A DNA stretch of 64,000 bases from Rhodococcus pseudokoreensis (GTDB lineage: Bacteria > Actinomycetota > Actinomycetes > Mycobacteriales > Mycobacteriaceae): positions 3,224,001 to 3,288,000 of the forward strand of contig NZ_CP070619.1 of NCBI RefSeq assembly GCF_017068395.1. Direction: 5' to 3'. The notes beneath the pieces are model-generated. The model had not been told where the DNA came from. It ran no database searches and saw nothing but the letters and a program-made list of their open reading frames with translations. A program made the position numbers and the translations under genes. This document shows positions 25,438 through 33,599 of this stretch, in pieces (positions within the stretch are counted from its first letter, which is position 1; the number at the start of each line of letters is the position of its first letter).

Positions 25438-26349
25438 TCAGCTTCCCTGCGACTGAATCCACTGCACAGATGCGGCTAAGCCGTCGGTCAGCGACCAGCC
25501 GGGCCGATATCCGAGGTCACGTTCGGATGCGCTGAGGTCAAACTTGCCTTGCCGGTCCCACTTCTCGATGTACCCGGGACCAATCTCGAACTTCGCCTCG
25601 GGGAATATTGCGCGGACGGTGTTCGCGGCTTCGGCAACGGTGATCTGGGTGTCACCGGAGACGTGGTAAACGGGTTGACGCAGCTCTGGCGCAACGGAGG
25701 CCAGGTAGGCGGCGGCGGCGACATCCTCGACGTAGACGAACTGGAACTTGTGGTCGCCGCCGACAGCGAGGATATAGGGCGTTCCGGACAGCGCCGCGTT
25801 CAGAAGGTCGCCCAGCAGACTGGGCATCCACAGACCTGGCCCGTAGACCTCGGTGACCCGGAGCGAGACGATTTCCATGCCGTACAGGTTGTTGTATACG
25901 TTCCCCAGCAGTTCGCCGGCAACCTTTGTCACACCGTATGGGGTTGTGGGAGTCGGCTTTTGATCCTCGTGCACGAGTGCGTCATCGAGGTTTCCGTACG
26001 CGCATTCCGACGAGAAGTTCACGATCCGTCGGACGCCGGCCATCCGCGCGGCCTCGAAGACCGCCGCGGTGCCGTCGATGTTGGCGGCGATGGTAGTCAA
26101 GGGCAGATCGACCGACACCCCGGGGTGACTCATCCCTGCCGTATGGATGATCTTGTCGACGTGGTTTTCGGTCAGGGCCTTGACGAGAACCGGAATGTCG
26201 AAGAGCTCGCCTTGGACAGTGGTGACGCTGGGTCGGGTGTCGACGGCGAAATCTCGGTTGTAGCTCACGACGGTCTCGCCGTGCTCGACGAGCCGATTGA
26301 CGAGATGCCGTCCGACGAACCCTTTACCGCCAGTAACTAATGTAGTCAT
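25438..26349 (-). CDS. NAD-dependent epimerase/dehydratase (extended SDR)
   Basis: A 303-residue extended SDR. Features are LVTGGKGFVGRHLVNRL (cofactor loop, about 4-20), NFSSECAYG with the catalytic Ser, TPYGVTKVAGELL with the YxxxK pair, SLRVTEVYGPGLW, and the FVYVEDVAAAAYLA binding region. The family epimerises, dehydrates or oxidises sugar nucleotides and free sugars/uronates. GGGAG lies six bases before ATG 26349. It lies between the two deacetylase genes, 21 bases after copy 2 and eight bases before copy 1. In a catabolic operon with a permease it may act on a free sugar-like or hydroxy-acid substrate rather than a nucleotide sugar. That is inference. Confidence 0.85.
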   Translation of the reverse strand: MTTLVTGGKGFVGRHLVNRLVEHGETVVSYNRDFAVDTRPSVTTVQGELFDIPVLVKALTENHVDKIIHTAGMSHPGVSVDLPLTTIAANIDGTAAVFEAARMAGVRRIVNFSSECAYGNLDDALVHEDQKPTPTTPYGVTKVAGELLGNVYNNLYGMEIVSLRVTEVYGPGLWMPSLLGDLLNAALSGTPYILAVGGDHKFQFVYVEDVAAAAYLASVAPELRQPVYHVSGDTQITVAEAANTVRAIFPEAKFEIGPGYIEKWDRQGKFDLSASERDLGYRPGWSLTDGLAASVQWIQSQGS

Positions 26350-26370
26350 TCTGTGCTCCCTGAAGTTCGG

Positions 26371-27273
26371 TTACCAGATGGGGTAGGCGGATGCGGAAAC
26401 CTCGAGTGGTTCCTGCTTGCGCCAATCGAGGCTGTGGTCGCGCAGGGCTGCGGCGCAGAGCTCTTCGCCGGTCCGGAACTCGACGTCTCCGCGGTCGAGT
26501 ACCGTTTCGATGAGCTTGCGCAGGTTTTGCGCGCGGCCAGGGCGGCCGCTGAGAAATGAATGTGCAGTCAATTGGAAGAGTCCACCCCATTCACGCATAC
26601 CGTCCAACTCCGCGGTCCACACGGACAGAGCCTTCTCCGGGGGTTCGATGACGTTGCCGAGGTGCGGTTCCGGCAGGTAGGCGTACTGCTCCCAGTCGTC
26701 CAGTGACCAATGCGGGGGCAGCTCGACGAGCGGACCGTTCCCGGTCGAGATCACGTACGGCCTATCGTCGTCCATCAGGCTCGTGTCGTACTTCAGCCCG
26801 AACTCGGTGGCGAGTTCAGCGGTATCCCACGTAGCAGCCCACATCGGCGCGCGATAGCCGACCGGATGTATATCGAGTGCGCTCAGCGCCTCCATTCCGC
26901 GCTCGAACTCCTCACGCTCCTGTGAGGGGGTGAGGCCGGTGCTAGGACGGTGGCTGTAGCTGTGGTGGGCGATTTCGTGGCCTTTTTCTGCAATGGACGA
27001 GACCGCGTCAGGATGCATCTCAGCAACGAATCCTGGAACGAAAAACGTTGAACGAATTGAGAATTCGTCGAGGATGCCGAGCAGCCGCGGAAGGCCCCTA
27101 CGCATGTCGTAGGACTGGTGCGACATCGCCATTGCGTTAGAGGAGTACCGGCGGCCGGCCGCCAAGACCGGGGTCTCGGCATCTACCGCAAACGTCAGGC
27201 ATGCGATCGCGGCGGAGTCGCCGCGCCAACTCGTGTTCGGTGTGGTCGAGTTGGACTTGGTCGATGTGGTCAT
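26371..27273 (-). CDS. Polysaccharide deacetylase-family amidohydrolase (PuuE/PgdA-like), copy 2
   Basis: A 300-residue paralogue of the copy at 24.5 kb, alike over its length: LTFAVDAETPVLAAG, STFFVPGFVAEMHP, HEIAHHSYSH with His104 and His108, VGYRAPMW, LPPHWSLDDWEQYAYLPEP and FLSGRPGRAQNLRKLI. The first Asp of the TFDVDAE motif, the presumed catalytic base, is Ala29 here, while the second (Asp31) is kept. It could therefore be an altered enzyme or a non-catalytic partner of copy 1. It is the first gene of the leftward operon, divergent from the PucR regulator, and GAGGGTGG precedes its ATG. Confidence 0.82.
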   Translation of the reverse strand: MTTSTKSNSTTPNTSWRGDSAAIACLTFAVDAETPVLAAGRRYSSNAMAMSHQSYDMRRGLPRLLGILDEFSIRSTFFVPGFVAEMHPDAVSSIAEKGHEIAHHSYSHRPSTGLTPSQEREEFERGMEALSALDIHPVGYRAPMWAATWDTAELATEFGLKYDTSLMDDDRPYVISTGNGPLVELPPHWSLDDWEQYAYLPEPHLGNVIEPPEKALSVWTAELDGMREWGGLFQLTAHSFLSGRPGRAQNLRKLIETVLDRGDVEFRTGEELCAAALRDHSLDWRKQEPLEVSASAYPIW

Positions 27274-27389
27274 GTGCCACCCTCTGTGCGCGGGGAAATT
27301 CTTGACTCCTTAACTCTCCGTGCACGGGGAACAATGAACAACGGTCACAGTGCCAAACAAATTTGGTGTGACATGCGACACTGTGCCTC
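27274..27389. promoter_or_regulatory. Divergent promoter region between deacetylase operon and PucR gene
   Basis: Two related elements, CTCTGTGCGCGGGGAA (27282-27297) and CTCTCCGTGCACGGGGAA (27314-27331), lie about 33 bp apart; the second contains the palindrome CCGTGCACGG. Nearer the regulator, 27344-27372 form an imperfect dyad, GTCACA...CCAAA-CAAA-TTTGG...GTGAC. One or both are likely binding sites of the PucR protein or of another local regulator. Confidence 0.45.
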
Positions 27390-28922
27390 ATGGCGATGCG
27401 TCTCAACGATGTTCTGGAACATCCATTGGTCGCAGCCGGCCACCCAGTCCTGGTTAGCGGCGCCGACCGGCTCGGTACCGATGTGCGGTGGATTCACTGC
27501 GCCGATCTCTACGACATCGCTCCGCTTCTGCGGGGGGAGGAAGTGTTGCTCACCAACGGTGTCGGTTTGGTCGGAGTGGACGAAGAGGCGCTTCGCAATT
27601 ACGTCCGACAGCTCGCCCAGAAGGGCATTGCCGGTCTGATGATCGAGGTCGGACGCACCTTTGATGCGCTCCCTCCGGAGATGGCTGACGAAGCCGAAAC
27701 CCTCGGGTTGCCGTTGATCGTTCTACAGCCGGCACTGCGATTCACCGAGGTTGCCGAGGCGATAAACAGCATGATTATCGATAGATCGATCACCAAGCTG
27801 CGTCACGCAGACGAGATATCGCGCTCGCTATCGGAACTACTCGCCCGGGGTGGGACACTCGCCGCAATCGTTGACGGAATACGTGACATCTGCGGAACAT
27901 GGGTGTCCCTGCAGGACGACAGCAAACAGATCATCGCCCATGCGGGCTCGCTACCACCTGGCCTGATGGACACTTCCGCCGCAACAGCAGCGGTCTTCGT
28001 CGACGGCATCGTCTGGGGTCAACTCACCGTCGGCTCGACCGACGTGCCGTCCGTCCTGCTCGACGCGCTTCTCGACCGCGCACCCGCTGTCATCGCACTG
28101 GCGCTCATTCGCAATGAACCCAATGTCACTAGATCTTTGCGGCTGAAGCACATGCTGATCGAGCAGCTCTTACAGGGGCGATATATCGAGGATCACGTAT
28201 TGCAGGATCGGCTACGCGCCGCCGGGCTGCCCACGTCCGTCCGCCCCTACGCGTGTGTTGTCATCGACCGATTGCAGGTCCCTAATTCAGTCGATGTCCT
28301 CAATCAGCTCATCGAGACCCACGGATACGGACTGGTCGGTGTGTACGAGGGGCTTGCCTGTGCAGTGATCGCAGCACATTCGGACGAAACCACGAGAGGA
28401 TTTTCCACCACTCTGCGTGACGACCTGACCAGTCGCATCACTTTCCGCGGCAAGGCGGTCGCCGCTGTGGGGCCATGCATTATTCGATTCACCGATCTTC
28501 CGCGCAGCATGACCGAAGCACACCTGTCCTTGACGATCTGCCAGGATGTCAACCCAGCATCCGTGGCTGTGGTCGCAGCGAAGGACATGGCTGTCGAACG
28601 ACTGTTGTACAAGAACGCCGACAGAGCGGAGTTGCGGCTTTCAGTCGAAGAGATGCTCGGTCAGCTGATCGCGTACGACCAAGATCGTCAGACCAAGCTG
28701 ATGCCCACCCTGACGGTCCTTCTCGAGTGCGGCGGATCGAAGGCGCTAGCTGCCCAACGACTCCACCTACGACGGCAGTCTCTGTACTACAGACTCAATC
28801 AACTCAGTTCCCTGCTCGAATACGACCTTGACAATCCGCGCGATCGGACCGCGCTGTCCGTTGCGGTGAGTGCGATGCGGATCGTTCAATCGCCCGAACA
28901 CGTTGATGGCGAAATGAACTGA
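27390..28922 (+). CDS. PucR-family transcriptional regulator
   Basis: A 510-residue regulator with the three-part PucR layout. The N-terminal PucR ligand domain (about 1-125) has SGADRLGTDVRWIHCADLYDIAPLLRGEEVLLTNG. The middle is GGDEF-like. The C-terminal helix-turn-helix is at about 440-500 (TLTVLLECGGSKALAAQRLHLRRQSLYYRLNQL). Family members activate purine/ureide, amine or proline catabolic genes in response to pathway compounds. The ATG at 27390 has no clear ribosome site and may be leaderless. It is divergent from the deacetylase/permease operon and is followed, after a 600-base gap, by the glyoxylate genes; control of the leftward operon is the safest inference. Confidence 0.88.
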   Translation: MAMRLNDVLEHPLVAAGHPVLVSGADRLGTDVRWIHCADLYDIAPLLRGEEVLLTNGVGLVGVDEEALRNYVRQLAQKGIAGLMIEVGRTFDALPPEMADEAETLGLPLIVLQPALRFTEVAEAINSMIIDRSITKLRHADEISRSLSELLARGGTLAAIVDGIRDICGTWVSLQDDSKQIIAHAGSLPPGLMDTSAATAAVFVDGIVWGQLTVGSTDVPSVLLDALLDRAPAVIALALIRNEPNVTRSLRLKHMLIEQLLQGRYIEDHVLQDRLRAAGLPTSVRPYACVVIDRLQVPNSVDVLNQLIETHGYGLVGVYEGLACAVIAAHSDETTRGFSTTLRDDLTSRITFRGKAVAAVGPCIIRFTDLPRSMTEAHLSLTICQDVNPASVAVVAAKDMAVERLLYKNADRAELRLSVEEMLGQLIAYDQDRQTKLMPTLTVLLECGGSKALAAQRLHLRRQSLYYRLNQLSSLLEYDLDNPRDRTALSVAVSAMRIVQSPEHVDGEMN

Positions 28923-29519
28923 CTCTCGCATTCTCTGCGCCCCGATCGGCACACATACCGATGCGTCCCGTGTGACCATTTCAGACACCGATCGCACGGC
29001 CCGCCGACAATCCCGCGACGTCTAGCCGCACGCGAGGTAGGCACGGTCTTGCCGGTTGCTCGGCGAGTCCACCACCAATGACCAGGACGCAGAACGTGCG
29101 CGTGCAGAGGTGCGTGATCTGGATGCTGGCCTGGAGCAGTCAACCGCAGGCATCGAATTCGAAAACGCACGCTAGCCGAGGTGCAAAAGAGCGGCGCGTA
29201 TGCGAACGAAACCCATGGTTCGCACGCGCGGCCGACCAACCGGCGTATCCGCACTTGACACCCGAGGCAAGCGAGGAGTTAACTGTGGCTACCACTAATC
29301 GGAAATATTCTTCCATAATACGGAAATTGCTTGAACCCCGCCGGCGCCCTAGATGAGCCCGCACGTGTTCGCGAAATCCGAACCCCTCGAGCCCGGCCTT
29401 TGGACCGCTCCCGCTTCACCAATTCCACGTTGCTTTCGGCCAATGCCGTTCGCGACCAGTCCAGTATCTCCACCATCGGCAACGTCTCTTGCCGAGACGC
29501 GCAGAAAGGAGCCATTCCG
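28923..29519 (+). other. 600-base gap upstream of the glyoxylate genes; no gene recognised
   Basis: No convincing protein is encoded. A GTG at 29285 with GAGGAG upstream opens a 23-codon frame ending at 29356 (product begins VATTNRKYSSIIRKLLEP), either a leader peptide or a gene start that has been lost. The stretch 29035-29175 can be read as the tail of a charged, helical protein ending in GLEQSTAGIEFENAR, possibly a gene remnant. Around 29300-29327 there are AT-rich inverted half-sites, described separately. The promoter for hyi-glxR-gcl should lie here. Confidence 0.4.
29300..29327. promoter_or_regulatory. CGGAAAT direct repeats with TTCC/GGAA dyads
   Basis: CGGAAAT occurs at 29300-29306 and 29321-29327, with TTCC at 29311-29314 between them. 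This gives two overlapping inverted repeats, GGAA-N6-TTCC and TTCC-N7-GGAA. GGAA/TTCC dyads are typical targets of AllR-type IclR regulators of glyoxylate genes, and such a regulator is encoded at 33.6 kb. It lies about 200 bp upstream of the hydroxypyruvate isomerase. Confidence 0.4.
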
Positions 29520-30347
29520 ATGGCACCCGTTCCGTCCTTCACCGTCAACTGCTCAATCCTGTTGACCGATGTGCCACTCCTCGAACGCCCAGAAGCGGCC
29601 CGTCAGGCTGGATTCGATGCTGTCGAATTCTGGTGGCCATTCGCTCACGCCGTGCCTACCGACAGTGAAGTCACTTCATTCATCCGCGCAATTACCGATG
29701 CCGGCGTACAGCTCACCGGGTTGAACTTCGCCGCTGGTGATATGCCGGCAGGCGACCGCGGAATCCTGTCGAACCCCACTCGCACGACGGAGTTCCGCGA
29801 TAACGTCGCTGTCGCCACCTCAATCGCTCAAGCGCTGGGCACCAAGGCTTTCAACGCACTGTACGGAAACCGGTCCGATGCCTTCAGCTCCGAACAACAG
29901 GATGCGGTAGCAGCCGAAAACCTCGCCTTTGCGGGCGAGGCCGCGCACGCTATCGGCGCAGTTGTTCTTGTCGAACCGGTCAGCGGTGCCATCGGATACC
30001 CACTCAAACATGCCGCCGATGCCGTGGCGGTGATTAATCGAGTACGAGAGTCCTTCGGAACCGACAATCTGCGGCTCCTCGCCGACCTCTACCACCTCCA
30101 GGCCAACGGCGACGACATCGCGGCGGCGCTCGACGCCTACGCCGACCTGATCGGTCATGTGCAGATCGCCGATGATCCCGGGCGCGGGGAACCGGGTACC
30201 GGAACGCTCGACCTACAGCGCTACCTGGACCAACTTCACGGCAACGGGTACTCCGGCTTCGTCGGACTCGAATACAAGTCGACTCACCCGAACACCTTCG
30301 AATGGCTCGATCGAGACCTTCGCCCGTCCCGTCGCGTCGGCATCTGA
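29520..30347 (+). CDS. hyi: Hydroxypyruvate isomerase
   Basis: A 275-residue TIM-barrel protein of the xylose-isomerase-like family that interconverts hydroxypyruvate and tartronate semialdehyde. It shows AGFDAVEFWWPF, GVQLTGLNFAAGDMPAGDRG, KAFNALYGNR, VLVEPVSG (metal Glu), LADLYHLQANGDD (metal Asp and His), IGHVQIADDPGRGEPGTGTLD and FVGLEYKST (metal Glu), all standard for Hyi. ATG 29520 follows AAAGGAG; the longer frame from 29331 has no family similarity in its extra part. It is the first gene of the glyoxylate module hyi-glxR-gcl, which turns two glyoxylate into glycerate via tartronate semialdehyde. Confidence 0.92.
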   Translation: MAPVPSFTVNCSILLTDVPLLERPEAARQAGFDAVEFWWPFAHAVPTDSEVTSFIRAITDAGVQLTGLNFAAGDMPAGDRGILSNPTRTTEFRDNVAVATSIAQALGTKAFNALYGNRSDAFSSEQQDAVAAENLAFAGEAAHAIGAVVLVEPVSGAIGYPLKHAADAVAVINRVRESFGTDNLRLLADLYHLQANGDDIAAALDAYADLIGHVQIADDPGRGEPGTGTLDLQRYLDQLHGNGYSGFVGLEYKSTHPNTFEWLDRDLRPSRRVGI

Positions 30348-30400
30348 CACGGGCGCTCAACGTTCACTCCACCCACACACCTCGAATCAAGGACTAACTC

Positions 30401-31294
30401 ATGAGCACCATCGCATTCATCGGGCTCGGCATCATGGGCAGCCCCATGGCGGTTCACCTCGCCAAGGCAGGCCACCAGGTCGTCGGATACAACCTCACCC
30501 CCAACCGCACCGGCCCACTTACCGAAGCCGGAGGCACTGCCGCTGACTCCATTGCCAAGGCCGTTGCCGGGGCAGATGTCGTCGCAGTCATGGTTCCGGA
30601 CTCCCCCGACGTCGAGGACGTGCTAGCCGGCGAGAACGGCGTGTTCGAGAACGCCCAACCCGGAACACTGATCATCGACTTCTCGAGCATCCGCCCCGAT
30701 GTCACCACCGAGCTCGCCGCCCGGGCCTCGGCACGCGGATTCCGGCTGATCGACGCGCCCGTCTCCGGAGGAGAAGCCGGCGCCATCAACGCGGCCTTGT
30801 CGATCATGGTCGGCGCCAGCGCAGAAGACTTCGCGGCCGCAAAGCCCATTCTGGACGTCGTCGGCAAGACCATTGCCCATGTAGGCCCCAACGGAGCAGG
30901 TCAGACGGTCAAAGCCGCGAACCAGCTCATCGTAGCCGGCAACATACAACTCCTCGCCGAAGCGATCATCTTCCTCGAAGCCTACGGAGTCGATACGGCA
31001 GCCGCGGTCGAGGTGCTCGGCGGCGGACTGGCGGGGTCTGCCGTACTCAACCAGAAGGCCCAGAAGATGCTCGACCGCAATTTCGAACCAGGCTTCCGCA
31101 TCGATCTCCACCACAAAGACATGGGGATCCTCACCGCCGCCGCGCGCGAGGCGGGCGTCGTCGTCCCTCTCGGCGCCGTGGTCGCCCAGCTCATGGCTTC
31201 CGCACGTGCGAACGGCGACGGCGGACTCGACCATTCCGGTCTGCTCCGCGGCGTCGAACGTCTCTCTGGCAGTACTAGCCCTACCTCCAAATAG
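30401..31294 (+). CDS. glxR: 2-hydroxy-3-oxopropionate (tartronate semialdehyde) reductase
   Basis: A 297-residue beta-hydroxyacid dehydrogenase that reduces tartronate semialdehyde to glycerate. It has GLGIMGSPMAVHLAKAGH at the N-terminus, DAPVSGGEAGAINAALSIMVG, the catalytic Lys in GAGQTVKAANQLIVAGNIQLLAEA, and the GarR/GlxR-type C-terminus FEPGFRIDLHHKDMGI. AAGGA lies eight bases before ATG 30401. It sits between hyi and gcl, as in many glyoxylate operons. It differs from the MmsB paralogue at 2.1 kb in the C-terminal substrate loop. Confidence 0.93.
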   Translation: MSTIAFIGLGIMGSPMAVHLAKAGHQVVGYNLTPNRTGPLTEAGGTAADSIAKAVAGADVVAVMVPDSPDVEDVLAGENGVFENAQPGTLIIDFSSIRPDVTTELAARASARGFRLIDAPVSGGEAGAINAALSIMVGASAEDFAAAKPILDVVGKTIAHVGPNGAGQTVKAANQLIVAGNIQLLAEAIIFLEAYGVDTAAAVEVLGGGLAGSAVLNQKAQKMLDRNFEPGFRIDLHHKDMGILTAAAREAGVVVPLGAVVAQLMASARANGDGGLDHSGLLRGVERLSGSTSPTSK

Positions 31295-31332
31295 CCCCGT
31301 CCACATAACCGATTCATCAAGGGAGAAATGAC

Positions 31333-33135
31333 ATGCCACGCATGCGCGCCGTTGATGCCGCCGTGAAGATCCTCGAGCTCGAAGGTGCCACACAGGCATT
31401 TGGTCTCCCGGGCGCCGCGATCAACCCCTTCTACGCAGCAATGCGCGACCACGGAGGAATCAAACACGTCCTCGCCCGCCACGTCGAAGCCGCAAGCCAC
31501 ATGGCCGAGGGTTTCACACGTGCCGGAGCAGGGAACATCGGCATCTGCATCGGAACATCCGGACCGGCCGGCACAGACATGATCACCGGTCTGTACTCGG
31601 CCATGGCCGATTCGATCCCGATCCTCGCCATCACCGGCCAGGCCCCCGTCGCCCGGCTACACAAAGAAGACTTCCAGGCTGTCGACATCGCCTCGATCGC
31701 AGCCCCAGTCACCAAGATGGCCATGACGGTGCTCGAGCCCGCCCAAGTTCCTGGCGCATTCGCACAAGCCTTCCATCTGATGCGCTCCGGGCGCCCGGGA
31801 CCGGTGTTGATCGACCTGCCGATCGACGTTCAGCTCGCCGAAATCGAGTTCGACCCCGACACCTACCATCCTCTGCCGACCTACAAACCCGCTGCAACCC
31901 GAGCGCAGGCCGAGAAGGCACTCGACATGCTCGCCGAATCGGAGCGCCCGCTCATTGTCGCAGGAGGCGGAATCGTCAATGCAGACGCCGCCGAACTGCT
32001 GGTCGAACTTGCCGAGCTGCTCGATGTTCCAGTGATTCCCACCCTGATGGGATGGGGGACGATTCCCGACGATCACCGACTGGCCGCAGGCATGGCCGGC
32101 CTGCAGACCGCACACCGATATGGAAACGCCACGATGTTGGCCTCGGACTTCGTACTCGGCATTGGAAACCGCTGGGCCAACCGACATACCGGCGGACTCG
32201 AGACCTACCGTAAGGGCCGAACGTTCATTCACATCGACATCGAGCCCACTCAGATCGGGCGGGTCTTCCCCCCCGACTATGGAATCGTCTCCGACGCGAA
32301 GGCTGCTCTCGAGCAGCTTGTCACGATCGCCAAGGAGCGCAGACAAACCAACCGGTTGCCCGACCGGTCGAGTTGGGTCGAGGAGTGCCTGGATCGGAAG
32401 CGCACAATGCGCCGCAAGTCCCACTTCGATGACATCCCAGTCAAACCCCAGCGAGTCTATGAGGAGATGAACAACGTCTTCGGACGAGATACTCGATACG
32501 TGACCGCGATCGGCTTGTCTCAGATCGCGGGCGGGCAGTTTCTCCACGTATACAAAGAGAGGAACTGGATCAACTGCGGACAGGCAGGACCACTGGGCTG
32601 GACGCTGCCAGCGGCACTCGGAGTGGTCACAGCTGACCCTACTGCTACCGTCGTCGGCCTCTCCGGAGACTACGACTTCCAATTCATGATCGAAGAATTG
32701 GCGGTAGGTGCACAATTCAACCTCCCGTATGTGCACGTCGTCGTGAACAACTCCTATCTCGGCCTGATCCGGCAGGCCCAGCGCCAGTTCGACATGAACT
32801 ACTGTGTGTCACTCGGTTTCGACAACATCAATTCCGAGGAGTCCAGCTCCACGGAAACCACCCCAGTGCCGAAGGGCTACGGAGTCGACCACCTCCGGGT
32901 TGCGGAAGGTCTGGGATGTAAAGCGATCCGAGTCACCGATCCAAACGAGATTGCCGACGCTCTCGAGCAAGCCAAAGCCTGGGCCGGCGAGCACAAAGTT
33001 CCCGTTGTCGTCGAGATCTTCCTCGAACGGATCACGAACATCGCCATGGGAACTGAAATCGACAATGTGAACGAGTTTGACGCTCTTGCCGCGAACTCCG
33101 ACCAGGATCGGGCCGCATACGCTCAGCTGGACTAG
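31333..33135 (+). CDS. gcl: Glyoxylate carboligase (tartronate-semialdehyde synthase)
   Basis: A 600-residue ThDP enzyme that joins two glyoxylate to tartronate semialdehyde and CO2. It follows E. coli Gcl closely. The usual activating Glu of ThDP enzymes is replaced by Val51 in [14 protein letters not shown], the hallmark of Gcl. [99 protein letters not shown] and [20 protein letters not shown] are all present. Compared with the E. coli protein as I recall it, there is an insert of about ten residues ([10 protein letters not shown] region) just before GYGVDH. It is the last gene of the module and is followed by a hairpin. Confidence 0.95.
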   Translation: MPRMRAVDAAVKILELEGATQAFGLPGAAINPFYAAMRDHGGIKHVLARHVEAASHMAEGFTRAGAGNIGICIGTSGPAGTDMITGLYSAMADSIPILAITGQAPVARLHKEDFQAVDIASIAAPVTKMAMTVLEPAQVPGAFAQAFHLMRSGRPGPVLIDLPIDVQLAEIEFDPDTYHPLPTYKPAATRAQAEKALDMLAESERPLIVAGGGIVNADAAELLVELAELLDVPVIPTLMGWGTIPDDHRLAAGMAGLQTAHRYGNATMLASDFVLGIGNRWANRHTGGLETYRKGRTFIHIDIEPTQIGRVFPPDYGIVSDAKAALEQLVTIAKERRQTNRLPDRSSWVEECLDRKRTMRRKSHFDDIPVKPQRVYEEMNNVFGRDTRYVTAIGLSQIAGGQFLHVYKERNWINCGQAGPLGWTLPAALGVVTADPTATVVGLSGDYDFQFMIEELAVGAQFNLPYVHVVVNNSYLGLIRQAQRQFDMNYCVSLGFDNINSEESSSTETTPVPKGYGVDHLRVAEGLGCKAIRVTDPNEIADALEQAKAWAGEHKVPVVVEIFLERITNIAMGTEIDNVNEFDALAANSDQDRAAYAQLD

Positions 33136-33162
33136 CAGACTGGGCACGTCCGAGCACTCTAC

Positions 33163-33193
33163 GGGAGCCGGCCACTCACTGGGGCCGGCTCCC
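33163..33193. terminator. Terminator hairpin after gcl
   Basis: GGGAGCCGGCC (33163-33173) pairs perfectly with 33183-33193 around a nine-base loop, 28 bases after the gcl stop. Confidence 0.75.
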
Positions 33194-33312
33194 GCACTCC
33201 CTCACCAACGCTGCAGTGGCCATACAACTGCGGCCGCGAGCCTATCGGTGGACTATTCCCGAGACCGCAGATCGAAGCACCAACGAGCGAGCGAGACTCA
33301 TCTGGAGGAGAC

Positions 33313-33558
33313 GTGATCGACACCAACACGGAGATGCTGCAGTTCGCTCTGACGTGGCGCCATTGGGGCGGCGGCGCGGACGCTGACATCTTCGTTGAGT
33401 TCGGGCTGATGCCTGACGAATACTTCTGCCGACTTCTACGAATCCTCGAGATTAGATGCAGTCACGGTGTCAAGATCTCACACCAGGAATTGTCTCAGCT
33501 CCAAATGATCTGTCATCAACGGCTCACGCCTTTCCGGTCCATGGGCTCTCACGCATGA
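33313..33558 (+). CDS. DUF3263-like small protein
   Basis: An 81-residue protein found mainly in mycolic-acid-containing actinomycetes. LQFALTWRHWGGGADADIFVEFGLMPDEYFCRLLRIL matches the pattern of DUF3263 proteins (an aromatic/Gly-rich turn, an acidic FGL-P-EYF helix and a short basic C-terminus). The GTG start at 33313 is preceded by GGAGGAG at five bases. The coding end is shortly before the IclR gene, and the two may be co-transcribed. No biochemical role is known to me; the helical FGLMPDEYF part resembles a small HTH-like unit. Confidence 0.65.
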   Translation: MIDTNTEMLQFALTWRHWGGGADADIFVEFGLMPDEYFCRLLRILEIRCSHGVKISHQELSQLQMICHQRLTPFRSMGSHA

Positions 33559-33599
33559 AGGTAACGCTTCCCAGAGTGAGGAATGAATTAGGGGTAAAG

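Noticed and set aside
29035..29175. A frame ending GLEQSTAGIEFENAR as a regulator gene.
   Set aside because: It is open for under 50 codons, has no start or ribosome site and matches no family that I can name.
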